From Rhodobacter aestuarii (GTDB lineage Bacteria; Pseudomonadota; Alphaproteobacteria; Rhodobacterales; Rhodobacteraceae), in the NCBI RefSeq assembly GCF_900156655.1, contig NZ_FTOG01000002.1, positions 357,070 through 421,069 of the forward strand: a stretch of 64,000 nt of DNA, written 5' to 3'. Shown here piece by piece: positions 26,939 through 36,719 of this stretch (its first letter is position 1; every line of letters starts with the position of its first letter). The translations under genes were made by a program, and so were the position numbers. The notes under the pieces are model-generated. The model worked only from the letters and a program-made list of their open reading frames with translations. It was not told the DNA's origin and did not search any database.

Positions 26939-27833
26939 CGAAGACGACGCCGCGCTGCCGCCGCTTTTGGCCGGCGTGCCCTCCACCACCGAATTCAAAA
27001 AGCTGCGCAAACGCCTTTTGCGCGAAACCCGCGAAGCGCTTGAAACTTATGGCATGATCGAGCCCGGCGCGCGCTGGCTTGTGTGCCTGTCGGGTGGCAA
27101 AGACAGTTTCACTCTGCTGGCCGTTCTGACCGAGTTGAAATGGCGCGGGCTGTTGCCGGTGGAGCTTCTGGCCTGCAACCTTGACCAAGGCCAACCGGGC
27201 TTTCCGGCAACCGTGCTGCCCGAGTTTTTGACCAAGATGGGGGTCGAACACCGGATCGAGTATCAAGACACCTATTCCGTGGTGAAAGAAAAGATCCCTG
27301 AGGGCCAAACCTATTGCAGCCTGTGTTCACGGCTGCGGCGCGGCAATCTTTATCGAATCGCCCGCGAAGAGGGCTGCTCGGCCGTCGTGCTTGGCCATCA
27401 CCGCGACGATATTCTTGAAACCTTCTTCATGAACCTCTTTCACGGCGGGCGGCTTGCCACGATGCCGCCGAAGCTCTTGAATGAAGAGGGCGACTTGTTC
27501 GTCTATCGCCCGCTGGCCTTCGTGGCCGAGGCCGATTGCGAGAAATTCGCGCGCGGCATGAATTACCCGATCATCCCCTGCAATCTGTGCGGCAGCCAAG
27601 ACGGGCTGCAACGTGTGCAGGTGAAGCAAATCCTTGATAGCTGGGAAGCGCGCAGCCCCGGACGGCGGCAGGTGATGTTCCGCGCATTGATGAACACGCG
27701 CCCCTCGCATTTGTGCGACCCGCGCGTGTTCGATTTCGCGGGATTGATGCGCGATATGACAAAGGTAGCGGGCGGCACAGATTCTGTTTCGGATTTGAGC
27801 GAAAACATCCCCAACTTGAAAGAGCCGTTTTAA
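26931..27833 (+). CDS. ttcA: tRNA 2-thiocytidine(32) synthetase TtcA
   Basis: Fe-S-dependent ATP pyrophosphatase that thiolates C32 in certain tRNAs. The 300-residue protein has the PP-loop [13 protein letters not shown] and the two CxxC pairs of TtcA ([10 protein letters not shown] and CNLCGSQ), with [15 protein letters not shown] between them. The ATG at 26931 lies inside the yidD end (8-nt overlap), so it belongs to the rpmH operon. Confidence 0.95.
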   Translation: MFDEDDAALPPLLAGVPSTTEFKKLRKRLLRETREALETYGMIEPGARWLVCLSGGKDSFTLLAVLTELKWRGLLPVELLACNLDQGQPGFPATVLPEFLTKMGVEHRIEYQDTYSVVKEKIPEGQTYCSLCSRLRRGNLYRIAREEGCSAVVLGHHRDDILETFFMNLFHGGRLATMPPKLLNEEGDLFVYRPLAFVAEADCEKFARGMNYPIIPCNLCGSQDGLQRVQVKQILDSWEARSPGRRQVMFRALMNTRPSHLCDPRVFDFAGLMRDMTKVAGGTDSVSDLSENIPNLKEPF

Positions 27834-27910
27834 CCACTCGCTGACCAAACCGGCCTAGCTTGGGCGCGAAAGAAGGGGGGCTCCCTTCCCAGCATTCACC
27901 GAGGGCCGAA

Positions 27911-29473
27911 ATGAAAAAATTCGGGAGGCAGGTTTCTGCCAAGCCGTCGAAATCCGCGAAGAAACAACGTCTCAAACACGCCGGACCGATTCTGCTGCGT
28001 CGCGAGATGGTCGCCTTTTTGCCTGCCGCGGCTTTGGCGGGGCTGTGGTTTAACCTTGAAGGCATGACGCTCGTGGGCATTACCGCCCTTATCGTCGCGT
28101 GGATGAGCCGCCCCGAAGTGCTGCCCGAAGAGCCTGACGAAACCTCAGACCGCCCGGTGCCGCAGCGCGCCGATGCGGTGGAAATGCTCGATTCGACCCT
28201 GCAAGAGGCGCTCGACTCTGGGCGCGGCACCGCCTGCCTTGTGATTGGGCTGGATGATAGCCAAGCGCTGATGCGGCAAATGAACCGCAGCGAATTCGAT
28301 GAATTCCTGCAAGCCTTTGCCGAGCGAGTGCGGGGAGTGCTGCGCAATTCGGACCGAATCGCGTTGATCGAACGGGAGCGCTATGCCGTCATCTTAACGC
28401 CGACCCAGCGCCCTGATCTTGAAAGCATGATCCAGCTTTCTGCGCGCCTGCAAGCCGCTTGCGATGCGCCGTTTTCCATTTCCGCACGCTCGGTCAACAC
28501 CACCTGTCATGTTGGCTTTTGCCTGATGAGCCGCGCCCCAGAACCGACGGGCACCGCGATTCTGGCGGCCGCCGAAGCCGCTGCGGATGAAGCCAAACGC
28601 AATGGCCCCGGCGCGATCCGCGCTTTCACCCCAGAGATCGGCAAATCCAGCTCGACCCAAAGCGCGCTTGCGGCCGATATCGGCCCCGCGCTGGAAGAGG
28701 GTCGGATCGTCGCTTATTTCCAGCCGCAAATCTGCACCGATACCGGGGCAATTTCCGGCATGCAGGCGCTGCCGCGCTGGCTTGACCGGGATCGCGGCGT
28801 GCTGACCGAGGCCGAGATCATTCCTGCCGCTGCGGCCGCAGGCATGCAGATGCGTCTTGCAGAAGTCATGATGTTTCAGTGTTTCAATGCGCTGCGCGAC
28901 TGGGAACGCCTGCCCACCGACCCCGGGCCGGTCAGCTTGCCGCTCGGCATGGCACATGTCAGCGACCCGAAAATGTTCGACCGTCTGAAATGGGAGTTTG
29001 AGCGGTTCGACATTGATCCGGAGCGCACACGGCTCGTGCTGGCGCAAGAAGTGACCGGGCAGCTTGATGATGAGGTGATCCTGCGCAATATCTCGCGCTG
29101 CGCCAAAATCGGCTGCCAGATCGAACTCGCGGGCTTTGGCACTGGGCCGATCTCGGTCGCTGCGCTTCGTCGCACCGGGGCAGAGCGGATTCGCATCCAT
29201 CGCTCTTTCGTGACCAATGTGGACCGCGACCCGGAACAGCAGCGCCTTGTCGCCGCCATCGTTTCCTTTGCCGAGGGGCTTGGTCTGCAAACCGTGGCGG
29301 ATGGCGTTTCGACCATTGGCGAACATGCGATGCTGGCACAGTTGGGCTGCAACCATGTGCAAGGTAAAGCGATTTCCCAACCGCTGCCGCTCGAAGAAAG
29401 CGCCAACTGGATCAACCGCCATGACGCGCGGCTGTCTTCTCTCCCCAAGCCGGGTAAACGCCGGGGCGCCTAA
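27911..29473 (+). CDS. Membrane-anchored degenerate GGDEF-EAL protein (predicted catalytically inactive)
   Basis: A 520-residue protein from the ATG at 27911. A basic N-terminus is followed by hydrophobic segments (MVAFLPAAALAGLWF; TLVGITALIVAWM), a GGDEF-shaped domain (~90-240) and an EAL-shaped domain (~255-505). Neither keeps its catalytic residues: the GGDEF site reads IERERYAV, EAL is MQALPRW, the Asn motif is SLPLGMAH, DDFGTGYSS is AGFGTGPIS, the Lys motif is IRIHRSF, and the last Glu is Asp (VADGVST). It may be a nucleotide-blind scaffold or c-di-GMP-independent regulator. It sits between ttcA and yidC on the same strand. Confidence 0.85.
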   Translation: MKKFGRQVSAKPSKSAKKQRLKHAGPILLRREMVAFLPAAALAGLWFNLEGMTLVGITALIVAWMSRPEVLPEEPDETSDRPVPQRADAVEMLDSTLQEALDSGRGTACLVIGLDDSQALMRQMNRSEFDEFLQAFAERVRGVLRNSDRIALIERERYAVILTPTQRPDLESMIQLSARLQAACDAPFSISARSVNTTCHVGFCLMSRAPEPTGTAILAAAEAAADEAKRNGPGAIRAFTPEIGKSSSTQSALAADIGPALEEGRIVAYFQPQICTDTGAISGMQALPRWLDRDRGVLTEAEIIPAAAAAGMQMRLAEVMMFQCFNALRDWERLPTDPGPVSLPLGMAHVSDPKMFDRLKWEFERFDIDPERTRLVLAQEVTGQLDDEVILRNISRCAKIGCQIELAGFGTGPISVAALRRTGAERIRIHRSFVTNVDRDPEQQRLVAAIVSFAEGLGLQTVADGVSTIGEHAMLAQLGCNHVQGKAISQPLPLEESANWINRHDARLSSLPKPGKRRGA

Positions 29474-29565
29474 TCCCTCTTTGTCTTTATGATGCACGCG
29501 CGCGACACCTTCGCTTGCAAGGCCGCGCGCGAGGAACCACAGGCCCAAATCGGGCGCGAAAGCGC

Positions 29566-29594
29566 TTGACCTTTGGCCGCCCCTTCTGTTGAAC
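29566..29594 (+). promoter_or_regulatory. Candidate yidC promoter
   Basis: TTGACC (29566-29571), 17-nt spacer, TTGAAC (29589-29594), ~40 nt before the yidC ATG. Confidence 0.4.
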
Positions 29595-29631
29595 CGCACC
29601 GAACCCGGATCGGCAGGGGAATCCAACGCCT

Positions 29632-31506
29632 ATGGACAATCAGAACAAGAACCTCATGCTCGCGACCGTGCTGTCGGCATTGGTCATCGTCGTGTGGACG
29701 GTCTTCTTCCCGCCGCCGGCCCCGGTGGAGCCGGAAGGTGAGACCACCGCGACCACGGCGACGAGCGAAGCAACCGCAACGCCCCCGGTGGCCGCTGCGA
29801 CGGCTGTCCCGGCATTGCCCGAAGCGGCAGCGCCTGCAGCCGCAGTAGAAACCGCCCCGCGGATCAGCATCGACACACCGGAACTCACCGGCTCGATCTC
29901 GCTGATGGGCGCGCGTTTCGATGATCTTTCGCTGAAAAGCTATCATGTCGAGTTGTCGGACGACTCGCCGATGGTGCGGCTGCTGTCGCCCGTGGGCGGC
30001 ACCGAGCTAAACGCGAACCCCTATTACGTGCTTTACGGCTGGTCGCCCGTGGCCGGCCTGACGCCGTCGCAAGTGCCGGGGCCGAAAACGCTTTGGACCG
30101 CGCCCGAAGGGGCCAAACTGACCCCGGAAACGCCGCTCACCCTGACCTGGGACAACGGTGCGGGCCAAATCTTCACCCGCACCATCGCGGTTGACCCGGA
30201 ATTCCTCTTCACCGTGACCGATACCGTTGCCAACAATGGTGCCGCCGCCGTGAGCCTTGCGCCGTGGGGCATCATCGCCCGTCACGGCATTCCCGAAACG
30301 CCGCGTGTCTATGTGTTGCACGAGGGCCTTGTGCGGATGACCGACGGCCAACTTCAGGAGATCAAATACAAAAAGATCCCGAAGCTGGATGATGTCGCGG
30401 GGGAAGGTCAGGCCGAGATTCTGCAAGCCACCGAGAACGGTTGGACCGGCTTCACCGACAAATACTGGATGACCACCCTCATCCCCGAAGCGAGCCGCTT
30501 CACCTCGGTGGTGAAATACGTCGCCTCGAACGATCTTTACCAGACCGAGACCCGCCTGCCCGCCACCGAAGTGGCCGCTGGCGCGACCACCTCGGTCACC
30601 ACGCGGCTCTTTGCTGGAGCGAAAGAATGGGAAGCGATTGCCCATTATCAAAACAACCCCGGCTGGCTTGATAGCCTGCTTGGCGATGAAATCGACCAAG
30701 GCCGTCCGCAGATCACCCGCTTCGTCGATTCGATTGACTGGGGCTGGTATTACTTCCTGACGAAACCGATGTTTCGCCTGCTGCACTGGCTCCATGCCGT
30801 GCTCGGCAACATGGGCTTTGCGATCATCGCGCTCACCGTGATCATCAAACTGCTCGTCTTCCCGCTGGCGCGGACCTCCTACATCTCGATGGCGAAGATG
30901 AAAGAGGCGCAGCCGATGATGGAAGCCATCAAAGAGCGCGTCAAAGACGACAAGCAAGCGATGCAGCGCGAGATGATGGCGCTTTACAAGCGCGAGAAGA
31001 TCAACCCCGCCGCGGGCTGCTTGCCGGTTCTGCTGCAAATCCCGATCTTCTTCTCGCTCTATAAGGTGATCTACGTCACGATCGAGCTTTACCACGCACC
31101 TTGGATCGGCTGGATCAAAGACCTCTCGGCCCCGGACCCGTCGTCGATCCTGAACCTGTTTGGTCTTCTGCCGATCGCAACGCCCGAACCCGGCTCGATG
31201 TTCTTCATCTTCAGCCTTGGCATCTTGCCGATCCTTCTCGGCATCTCGATGTGGTTCCAGCAAAAGCTGAACCCGGCCCCGACGGACCCGTCTCAGGCGA
31301 TGATCTTTGCTTGGATGCCGTGGATCTTCATGTTCATGCTGGGCAGCTTCGCCTCGGGCCTCGTGCTCTACTGGATCGCGAACAACACGATCACCTTCAT
31401 CCAGCAGTATTCGATCATGACCGTGCACGGCAAAAGGCCGGATCTGTTTGGCAATATCGTCGCGAGCTTCCGCAAAAAAGACGCGGGAACCGCGCCGAAG
31501 AAATGA
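29632..31506 (+). CDS. yidC: Membrane protein insertase YidC
   Basis: Inserts proteins into the inner membrane alone or with SecYEG. The 624 residues comprise an N-terminal helix (MLATVLSALVIVVWTVFFPP), an Ala/Pro/Thr-rich linker, the large periplasmic P1 domain (~75-370) and the C-terminal 60KD_IMP domain (YYFLTKPMFRLLHWLH, KMKEAQPMMEAIKERVK, INPAAGCLPVLLQIPIFFSLY). It has its own candidate promoter and overlaps the MOSC gene (ATGA). Confidence 0.98.
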   Translation: MDNQNKNLMLATVLSALVIVVWTVFFPPPAPVEPEGETTATTATSEATATPPVAAATAVPALPEAAAPAAAVETAPRISIDTPELTGSISLMGARFDDLSLKSYHVELSDDSPMVRLLSPVGGTELNANPYYVLYGWSPVAGLTPSQVPGPKTLWTAPEGAKLTPETPLTLTWDNGAGQIFTRTIAVDPEFLFTVTDTVANNGAAAVSLAPWGIIARHGIPETPRVYVLHEGLVRMTDGQLQEIKYKKIPKLDDVAGEGQAEILQATENGWTGFTDKYWMTTLIPEASRFTSVVKYVASNDLYQTETRLPATEVAAGATTSVTTRLFAGAKEWEAIAHYQNNPGWLDSLLGDEIDQGRPQITRFVDSIDWGWYYFLTKPMFRLLHWLHAVLGNMGFAIIALTVIIKLLVFPLARTSYISMAKMKEAQPMMEAIKERVKDDKQAMQREMMALYKREKINPAAGCLPVLLQIPIFFSLYKVIYVTIELYHAPWIGWIKDLSAPDPSSILNLFGLLPIATPEPGSMFFIFSLGILPILLGISMWFQQKLNPAPTDPSQAMIFAWMPWIFMFMLGSFASGLVLYWIANNTITFIQQYSIMTVHGKRPDLFGNIVASFRKKDAGTAPKK

Positions 31507-32258
31507 TCGGTCATCTGGCCCATATCGTTCGCCATCCGATCAAATCGATTGGCTACGAAGACATCCGCAGCGCGCCCCTGACACAGGGGCGCGTTCTGCC
31601 TTTTGATCGCACCTGGGCGATCTCGCATGAGGCCGCGAAGTTCGACAGCCCACTCACCGAATGGGCGAAGAAAATGAACTTCGTGCGCGGTGTGGCCGCA
31701 CCGGGGTTAATGGCGGTGCAAGCGCAGATGCATGAAGATGGCACGGTGGAACTCACCCACCCTGATCTATGGCACCTGCGTATTGACCCCGACCGCCCCG
31801 CCGACCAAGCCAAGCTGATCGAATGGCTCAAGCCGCTTTGGCCCGCGACTCGCCCTGCCCCGCGCGCGGTGGAGCGGCTTGAGGGGCAATCCTTGGCCGA
31901 CATGGCGCAGCCTTATATCTCTATTCTGTCGATGGCCTCGCTCGCCGCTTTGGGTGCGGCGGCCGGGGTGGAACTCTCGCGGCATCGTTTTCGCGGCAAT
32001 CTTTGGGTCGAGGGCTGGGCCCCTTGGGCGGAACGGAACCTGATCGGCAAACGACTGCGCATTGGCGAGACTGTGCTAGAAGTAGACATGCCGATCACCC
32101 GCTGCCGGGCGACCTGTGCGAACCCGGTGAGCGGCACGGAAGATTTGGAGACACTGCAATGGCTCGAAAAACTCAACGGCGATTGGCACTTTGGGCTTTA
32201 TGCCGTGGTGATTGAGGGTGGCGAAATCGCCCGAGGCGACGTAGTGGAGGTTCTATGA
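31503..32258 (+). CDS. MOSC domain-containing protein
   Basis: A 251-residue protein with an N-terminal beta-barrel domain (HIVRHPIKSIGYE) and a MOSC domain whose conserved Cys lies in RCRATCANPVSG. The superfamily handles sulfur or oxo ligands on molybdenum cofactors, as in mARC/YcbX. The molecular substrate is unknown. The ATGA overlaps on both sides (yidC and engB) suggest co-translation. That a Mo-related protein sits here is conserved gene order rather than functional evidence. Confidence 0.88.
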   Translation: MIGHLAHIVRHPIKSIGYEDIRSAPLTQGRVLPFDRTWAISHEAAKFDSPLTEWAKKMNFVRGVAAPGLMAVQAQMHEDGTVELTHPDLWHLRIDPDRPADQAKLIEWLKPLWPATRPAPRAVERLEGQSLADMAQPYISILSMASLAALGAAAGVELSRHRFRGNLWVEGWAPWAERNLIGKRLRIGETVLEVDMPITRCRATCANPVSGTEDLETLQWLEKLNGDWHFGLYAVVIEGGEIARGDVVEVL

Positions 32259-32908
32259 TGCAGATGCAGTTTACCCTCGCCCCCGCCCCCGATGATGCCA
32301 GCCGCGAACGCGGGCGGCTTTTGTTTGCCGCCCCGGTCGAATTTCTCAAAGGTGTGGTCGCCATGTCGGGCCTGCCGCCTGCCGACCGGATTGAGGTCTG
32401 CTTTGCCGGGCGCTCGAATGTGGGGAAATCTTCGCTCATCAACGCGCTGACCAACCGCAAGAACCTTGCGCGCGCCTCCAACACGCCGGGCCGCACGCAA
32501 GAGATCAACTTCTTCACCACGCAAGACGGCCCCTATCTGGTCGACCTGCCCGGCTATGGTTTTGCCGAAGCGCCGGTGGCGGTAGTGAAAAAGTGGCAAG
32601 CGCTTTTGAAAAACTACCTCTCGGGCCGCGCCACGCTGCGCCGCGCCTTTGTGCTGATTGATGCGCGCCATGGTGTGAAACCCGTCGATGCCGAGATTTT
32701 GGAACTGCTCGACCGCTCTGCCGTCACCTTCCAAGTGGTGCTGACCAAGGTCGATAAAATCTCCAAGACCGAGCGAGAAAAGGTGATCGAACAGGTCAAA
32801 GGCGCGTTGCAAAAGCACCCTGCCGCCTATCCCGAAATCGTCGTCACCTCGTCCGAAAAGGGTGAAGGGGTCGAAACGCTCCGCGCCATCATTGCCACGC
32901 TGACCTAA
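32255..32908 (+). CDS. engB: Ribosome biogenesis GTPase EngB (YihA/YsxC)
   Basis: Essential GTPase for 50S assembly, 217 residues. G1 is GRSNVGKSS, the switch region NTPGRTQEINFF, G3 DLPGYG and G4 TKVDK. The start overlaps the MOSC stop (ATGA). Last gene of the yidC-MOSC-engB set. Confidence 0.96.
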   Translation: MMQMQFTLAPAPDDASRERGRLLFAAPVEFLKGVVAMSGLPPADRIEVCFAGRSNVGKSSLINALTNRKNLARASNTPGRTQEINFFTTQDGPYLVDLPGYGFAEAPVAVVKKWQALLKNYLSGRATLRRAFVLIDARHGVKPVDAEILELLDRSAVTFQVVLTKVDKISKTEREKVIEQVKGALQKHPAAYPEIVVTSSEKGEGVETLRAIIATLT

Positions 32909-32913
32909 GGCGC

Positions 32914-32934
32914 GGGGCGCGCGCAACGCGCCCC
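32914..32934. terminator. GC-rich hairpin between convergent engB and SDR genes
   Basis: GGGGCGCG (32914-32921) pairs with CGCGCCCC (32927-32934). There is no clear U tract, so termination is only suggested by its position between two stops. Confidence 0.35.
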
Positions 32935-32945
32935 CTCCCCTACGG

Positions 32946-33677
32946 CTAAACGTGCTGGCCGCCGTTCACCTCGATCTCGGTGCCGGTGACGTAGCTCGAC
33001 GCATCCGAACACAAAAACCAGATCACATCCGCCACTTCGCGCGGCTGACCCAAGCGGCGTTGCGGCAGCCCTTCGACAATCTTTTCGGTGCCCGGAGATA
33101 GGATCGAGGTTTCGATCTCACCCGGGGCAATCGCATTGACCCGCACCCCCATCGGCCCGAAATCATGCGCCATCTCGCGCGTGAGCGCCTTGAGCGCCGC
33201 TTTAGAGGTCGCATAGGCGGCCCCAGCGAAGGGGTGCACCCGTGAGCCCGCAATCGAGGTCACATTGACCACAGCCCCCTTGGCCGCGGAAAGTTCATCC
33301 TTCAGCCCGCGCGCCAGCACGATGGAGGCGAAAAAGTTCACATGGAACACCTGCCCCCACGAGCGCAAATCGGTGTCGATCGTGTTCAACCGCGATCCGC
33401 CCGGCCCCTTGGGCGAGATGCCCGCATTGTTCACCAGCGCATGGAGCCGCCCATCAAGGCGGGACTTGATTTCGGCAATCGCTTCAATCGTCGCTGCCGG
33501 ATCGCCCAAATCGACCTGAATATGGTCTTCACGCCCGCCGCCCCAAGGGCATTGTTCGGGGAACGGGTGGCGCGAACAGGTGATAATGCGCCAGCCCTCA
33601 CGCGCAAAACGCTTCACCGTGGCATGGCCGATCCCCCGGCTTGCACCCGTCAAAAGCATCACTTTGCGTCCGTCCAT
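32946..33677 (-). CDS. SDR family oxidoreductase
   Basis: Classical short-chain dehydrogenase of 243 residues from the ATG at 33677 (GGAGG upstream). Cofactor loop TGASRGIGHA, NNAGISPKG, catalytic Ser in VTSIAGSRV and YATSK for the Tyr/Lys pair, followed by a PGEIETSIL segment. An Arg after the first strand region (TCSRHPF) favours NADP(H). The substrate is unknown. An upstream ATG at 33740 is less likely because the family starts at the nucleotide fold. Divergent from argB. Confidence 0.88.
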   Translation of the reverse strand: MDGRKVMLLTGASRGIGHATVKRFAREGWRIITCSRHPFPEQCPWGGGREDHIQVDLGDPAATIEAIAEIKSRLDGRLHALVNNAGISPKGPGGSRLNTIDTDLRSWGQVFHVNFFASIVLARGLKDELSAAKGAVVNVTSIAGSRVHPFAGAAYATSKAALKALTREMAHDFGPMGVRVNAIAPGEIETSILSPGTEKIVEGLPQRRLGQPREVADVIWFLCSDASSYVTGTEIEVNGGQHV

Positions 33678-33733
33678 GCCGCCCTCCTGCGTTTCGCCTA
33701 CCCTTAAACCCCGACACGGCAATGGCAATGCCC

Positions 33734-33762
33734 TTGGCATAGGACGCGATTGGTTCTAACAA
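33734..33762 (+). promoter_or_regulatory. Candidate argB promoter
   Basis: TTGGCA (33734-33739), 17-nt spacer, TAACAA (33757-33762), ~27 nt before the preferred argB start. Confidence 0.45.
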
Positions 33763-33788
33763 AGTTGCGACTTTTCCCGAGGTTTGTG

Positions 33789-34682
33789 ATGAGAAAACAG
33801 ACGATGGACCGTGACTGGATCGCTACCGCGAAAACGCTCTCTGAAGCGCTGCCCTATCTGCAACGCTACACCGACGCCGTGGTGGTGGTGAAGTTTGGCG
33901 GCAATGCGATGGGCGACGATGACGCCATGGCAGAATTTGCCCGCGACATCGTCTTGATGAAGCAAGTCGGCATGAACCCGGTGGTGGTGCATGGCGGCGG
34001 GCCGATGATCAACGAGCTTTTGGGCAAGCTCGGCATCAAATCCGATTGGGTGCGCGGCAAGCGCGTCACCGACAAGGCCACCGTCGAGGTGGTGGAGATG
34101 GTGCTTTCGGGGCTGGTCAACAAACGCATCGTGCAAGCGATCAACGACCAAGGCGGCCGTGCTATCGGCATTTCGGGCAAAGACGATGATCTGATGGTCT
34201 GCGAGGCCGATGACCCGGAATTGGGCTTTGTGGGCCGCCCGGTCGAGATGAACGTGCAGGTGATCCGCGATCTTTACGGCGCGGGCATGATCCCCGTTAT
34301 TGCCCCAGTGGCCACCGGCCCGAATGAAAACGAGACCTTCAACGTCAATGGTGATACCGCAGCGGGCGCCATCGCGGGCGCGTTGCAAGCCGACCGCCTG
34401 CTTCTTCTGACCGATGTTGCGGGCGTGAAGAACAAAGAGGGTGAGGTGATCACCCAGATGACCCCCGATGAGGTGCATGGGCTGATTGCCGATGGGACGA
34501 TCTCGGGCGGCATGATCCCGAAAGTGGAAACCGCGCTGCAAGCGGTGAAAGAGGGCGTGCGCGCCGTGGTGATTCTGGATGGCCGGGTGGCGAATGCCTG
34601 CCTGCTAGAGTTGTTCACCGAACATGGTGCGGGCTCGATGATCCGCTCGACGGTCCCGCGCGTGAAGCCGCACCGCCGGTGA
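33789..34682 (+). CDS. argB: Acetylglutamate kinase
   Basis: Phosphorylates N-acetylglutamate in arginine biosynthesis. Amino-acid-kinase motifs: [35 protein letters not shown] and [11 protein letters not shown] choose the ATG at 33789 because GAGG lies 8 nt upstream (297 residues); the ATG at 33804 (MDRDWIATA, 292 residues) matches many homologues and is the alternative. The stop overlaps a GTG start of the ferredoxin-like gene (GTGA). Confidence 0.96.
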   Translation: MRKQTMDRDWIATAKTLSEALPYLQRYTDAVVVVKFGGNAMGDDDAMAEFARDIVLMKQVGMNPVVVHGGGPMINELLGKLGIKSDWVRGKRVTDKATVEVVEMVLSGLVNKRIVQAINDQGGRAIGISGKDDDLMVCEADDPELGFVGRPVEMNVQVIRDLYGAGMIPVIAPVATGPNENETFNVNGDTAAGAIAGALQADRLLLLTDVAGVKNKEGEVITQMTPDEVHGLIADGTISGGMIPKVETALQAVKEGVRAVVILDGRVANACLLELFTEHGAGSMIRSTVPRVKPHRR

Positions 34683-35305
34683 ACCTGCCCGAGCGCCTTA
34701 CGCAAGACCTTGACGCGGCGCGCCTTTTCGTCGCGGGGGCGGTGCTTGAAGGGGAGGAAACGATCCTCCTTCTCGCCCCCGATGAACCCGGCTTCTGGCC
34801 TCATGTCACAGCTCAGCCCGAGTTTGCCGATGGCGCACGGGACCCGCTGGACCGCTGGTCGCGCCGGGTGATTGAAGCCATGGCGACGGCGCATGGCGGG
34901 CGGGCAATCCTCCCCTCTGACGGGCCCCCCTATGCGCCGTTTTTCCAATGGGCGCTGGGGTCAGGGCAGGCTTTTGCCTCTCCGGTGCAGATGCTCGTGC
35001 ATGCACGGATGGGGCTTTGGACCTCGTTTCGTGGGGCGCTGGCGCTGCCCGAAAGGCTCCCCCAGCCCGCTCCGGCAGCCAACCCTTGCCCCAAATGTGA
35101 CGCGCCTTGCGCCACAGCCTGCCCGGTGAATGCCTTCGGCGCGGGGGGCTATGACACCGCCGCTTGCCACAACTTCCTTAATACTTCTGGGGGAGAAATT
35201 TGCCTTTCTGGTGGATGCCTTGCGCGGCGGGCTTGCCCATTGAGTGAAAGCTATGGCAGGCTGGCGTCACAATCCGCATGGCACATGAGGCAGTTTCACA
35301 CATGA
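34679..35305 (+). CDS. Ferredoxin-like protein with two Cys clusters
   Basis: A 208-residue cytoplasmic protein starting at a GTG that overlaps the argB stop. The N-terminal ~130 residues have no motif I recognise ([25 protein letters not shown]). The C-terminus carries a ferredoxin motif [17 protein letters not shown] and a second set [13 protein letters not shown] plus a single Cys at ACHNF, enough for two 4Fe-4S clusters. The Cys region resembles that of epoxyqueuosine reductase, but the cobalamin-binding part is absent. The redox partner is unknown. Its stop overlaps the next start (ATGA). Confidence 0.78.
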   Translation: MNLPERLTQDLDAARLFVAGAVLEGEETILLLAPDEPGFWPHVTAQPEFADGARDPLDRWSRRVIEAMATAHGGRAILPSDGPPYAPFFQWALGSGQAFASPVQMLVHARMGLWTSFRGALALPERLPQPAPAANPCPKCDAPCATACPVNAFGAGGYDTAACHNFLNTSGGEICLSGGCLARRACPLSESYGRLASQSAWHMRQFHT

Positions 35306-35823
35306 CCCCCGCCGGACACCGCCGTCTGATCCTCACCCGCCACGCGAAATCGAGCTGGGATGACCCAAACACCGAAGACAAGGACCGCCCGCTGAACGCC
35401 CGTGGCCGCATTGCCGCGCGTGAATTGGGTGATTTCCTCGCCTCGCGTGGGTTGGAACCTGAAGAGGTTCTTTGTTCCACCGCGCTGCGCACCCGCGAAA
35501 CTTGGGAAGGCGTTGCCTCGGCCGTGATCGAAACGCGCCCGCCGGTGCATTTCGTCGAAGCGCTCTATCAAGCCAGCCCCGATGTGCTGCTGGCCGAGTT
35601 GCGCAAAGCCAAAGCTCCGACGGTGATGATGATCGCGCATAACCCCGGCATTGGTGATCTGGCCGCCAGCCTGCCCTCGCGCCCGAATTACGACCCGGAT
35701 TTCCGCAAATATCCGACCTGCGCGACGCTGATTGTCGATTTCCAAATCGAGGATTGGAGCGAACTCGCCCCCGGTCAGGGTTCGATGCTCGACTTCTTCA
35801 CCCCCGCCACCCGCGGCAAATAA
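35302..35823 (+). CDS. SixA-like histidine phosphatase family protein
   Basis: Histidine phosphatase superfamily, 173 residues. The phosphoacceptor His lies in ILTRHAKSSWDD (RHG-type box), with DRPLNARGRIAA, CSTALRTRET for the second Arg, and MIAHNPGIGDLA for the second His. SixA in E. coli dephosphorylates phosphohistidine on PTS or phosphorelay proteins. The start at 35302 is preferred for its ATGA overlap; 35278 is an in-frame alternative. A strong terminator follows. Confidence 0.88.
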   Translation: MTPAGHRRLILTRHAKSSWDDPNTEDKDRPLNARGRIAARELGDFLASRGLEPEEVLCSTALRTRETWEGVASAVIETRPPVHFVEALYQASPDVLLAELRKAKAPTVMMIAHNPGIGDLAASLPSRPNYDPDFRKYPTCATLIVDFQIEDWSELAPGQGSMLDFFTPATRGK

Positions 35824-35847
35824 GCGAAGCCATCGCAACGAGATGCA

Positions 35848-35880
35848 AAAGGGCCCCCGAAACGGCGGCCCTTTCTTTTT
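35848..35880. terminator. Bidirectional intrinsic terminator between the SixA-like gene and bztD
   Basis: AAAGGGCC (35848-35855) pairs with GGCCCTTT (35867-35874), with a further CCG/CGG inside. A T run follows on the plus strand and TTTT on the minus strand. It would end both convergent units. Confidence 0.8.
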
Positions 35881-35923
35881 GGTCTAAATACCTCGGGGGT
35901 GTGGGGGCAGCGCCCCCACCGCC

Positions 35924-36709
35924 TTAGTGACCGAGGATCTGGCTCAGGAACTGCTTGGTGCGTTCCGATTGCGGGTTGTTGAAGAAGTCATGCGGGTTGT
36001 TTTGCTCGACGATCTGCCCGTCAGCCATAAAGATCACCCGGTTCGCCACCGCCTGCGCAAAGCCCATCTCGTGGGTCACGCACAGCATGGTCATGCCCTC
36101 CTCGGCAAGCTCAATCATCGTGTCGAGCACTTCCTTGATCATCTCGGGATCGAGCGCCGAGGTCGGTTCATCGAACAGCATGATGCGCGGCTTCATGCAC
36201 AGCGAACGCGCAATGGCCACCCGCTGCTGCTGCCCCCCCGAAAGCTGGCCGGGATATTTGTTGGCCTGTTCGGGGATCTTCACCTTCTCAAGGAAATACA
36301 TCGCCGTTTCCTCGGCCTCGCGCTTGGGCACTTTGCGCACCCAGATCGGCGCGAGGGTGAGGTTTTCCAAAATCGTCAGATGCGGGAACAGGTTGAAGTG
36401 CTGAAACACCATCCCCACTTCCGAACGCACCTTGTCGATGTTTTTGAGATCCGAGGTCAGTTCGATCCCGTCCACGATGATCTTGCCCGCTTGGTGCTCT
36501 TCTAACCGGTTGATGCAGCGGATCATCGTCGATTTGCCCGAGCCCGAGGGCCCGGCAATCACGATCCGCTCGCCGCGCTGCACCGTAAGGTTGATGTCAC
36601 GCAGCACGTGGAACTGACCGTACCACTTGTTCATATTGGAAATTTGGATCGCGACCTCGTCGCTGACCTGCATCTGCGCGCGGGCGGCTTGGGTATTCGG
36701 CTCCGACAT
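35924..36709 (-). CDS. bztD: Glutamate/glutamine/aspartate/asparagine ABC transporter ATPase BztD
   Basis: Cytoplasmic ATPase of the Bzt importer, 261 residues. Walker [11 protein letters not shown] loop [11 protein letters not shown], signature [15 protein letters not shown], Walker [13 protein letters not shown] and the switch His in CVTHEMGFA. The ATG at 36709 has AGGAG upstream; an in-frame ATG at 36733 overlaps the end of bztC. Last gene of bztABCD. Confidence 0.95.
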   Translation of the reverse strand: MSEPNTQAARAQMQVSDEVAIQISNMNKWYGQFHVLRDINLTVQRGERIVIAGPSGSGKSTMIRCINRLEEHQAGKIIVDGIELTSDLKNIDKVRSEVGMVFQHFNLFPHLTILENLTLAPIWVRKVPKREAEETAMYFLEKVKIPEQANKYPGQLSGGQQQRVAIARSLCMKPRIMLFDEPTSALDPEMIKEVLDTMIELAEEGMTMLCVTHEMGFAQAVANRVIFMADGQIVEQNNPHDFFNNPQSERTKQFLSQILGH

Positions 36710-36719
36710 GGGGCGCTCC

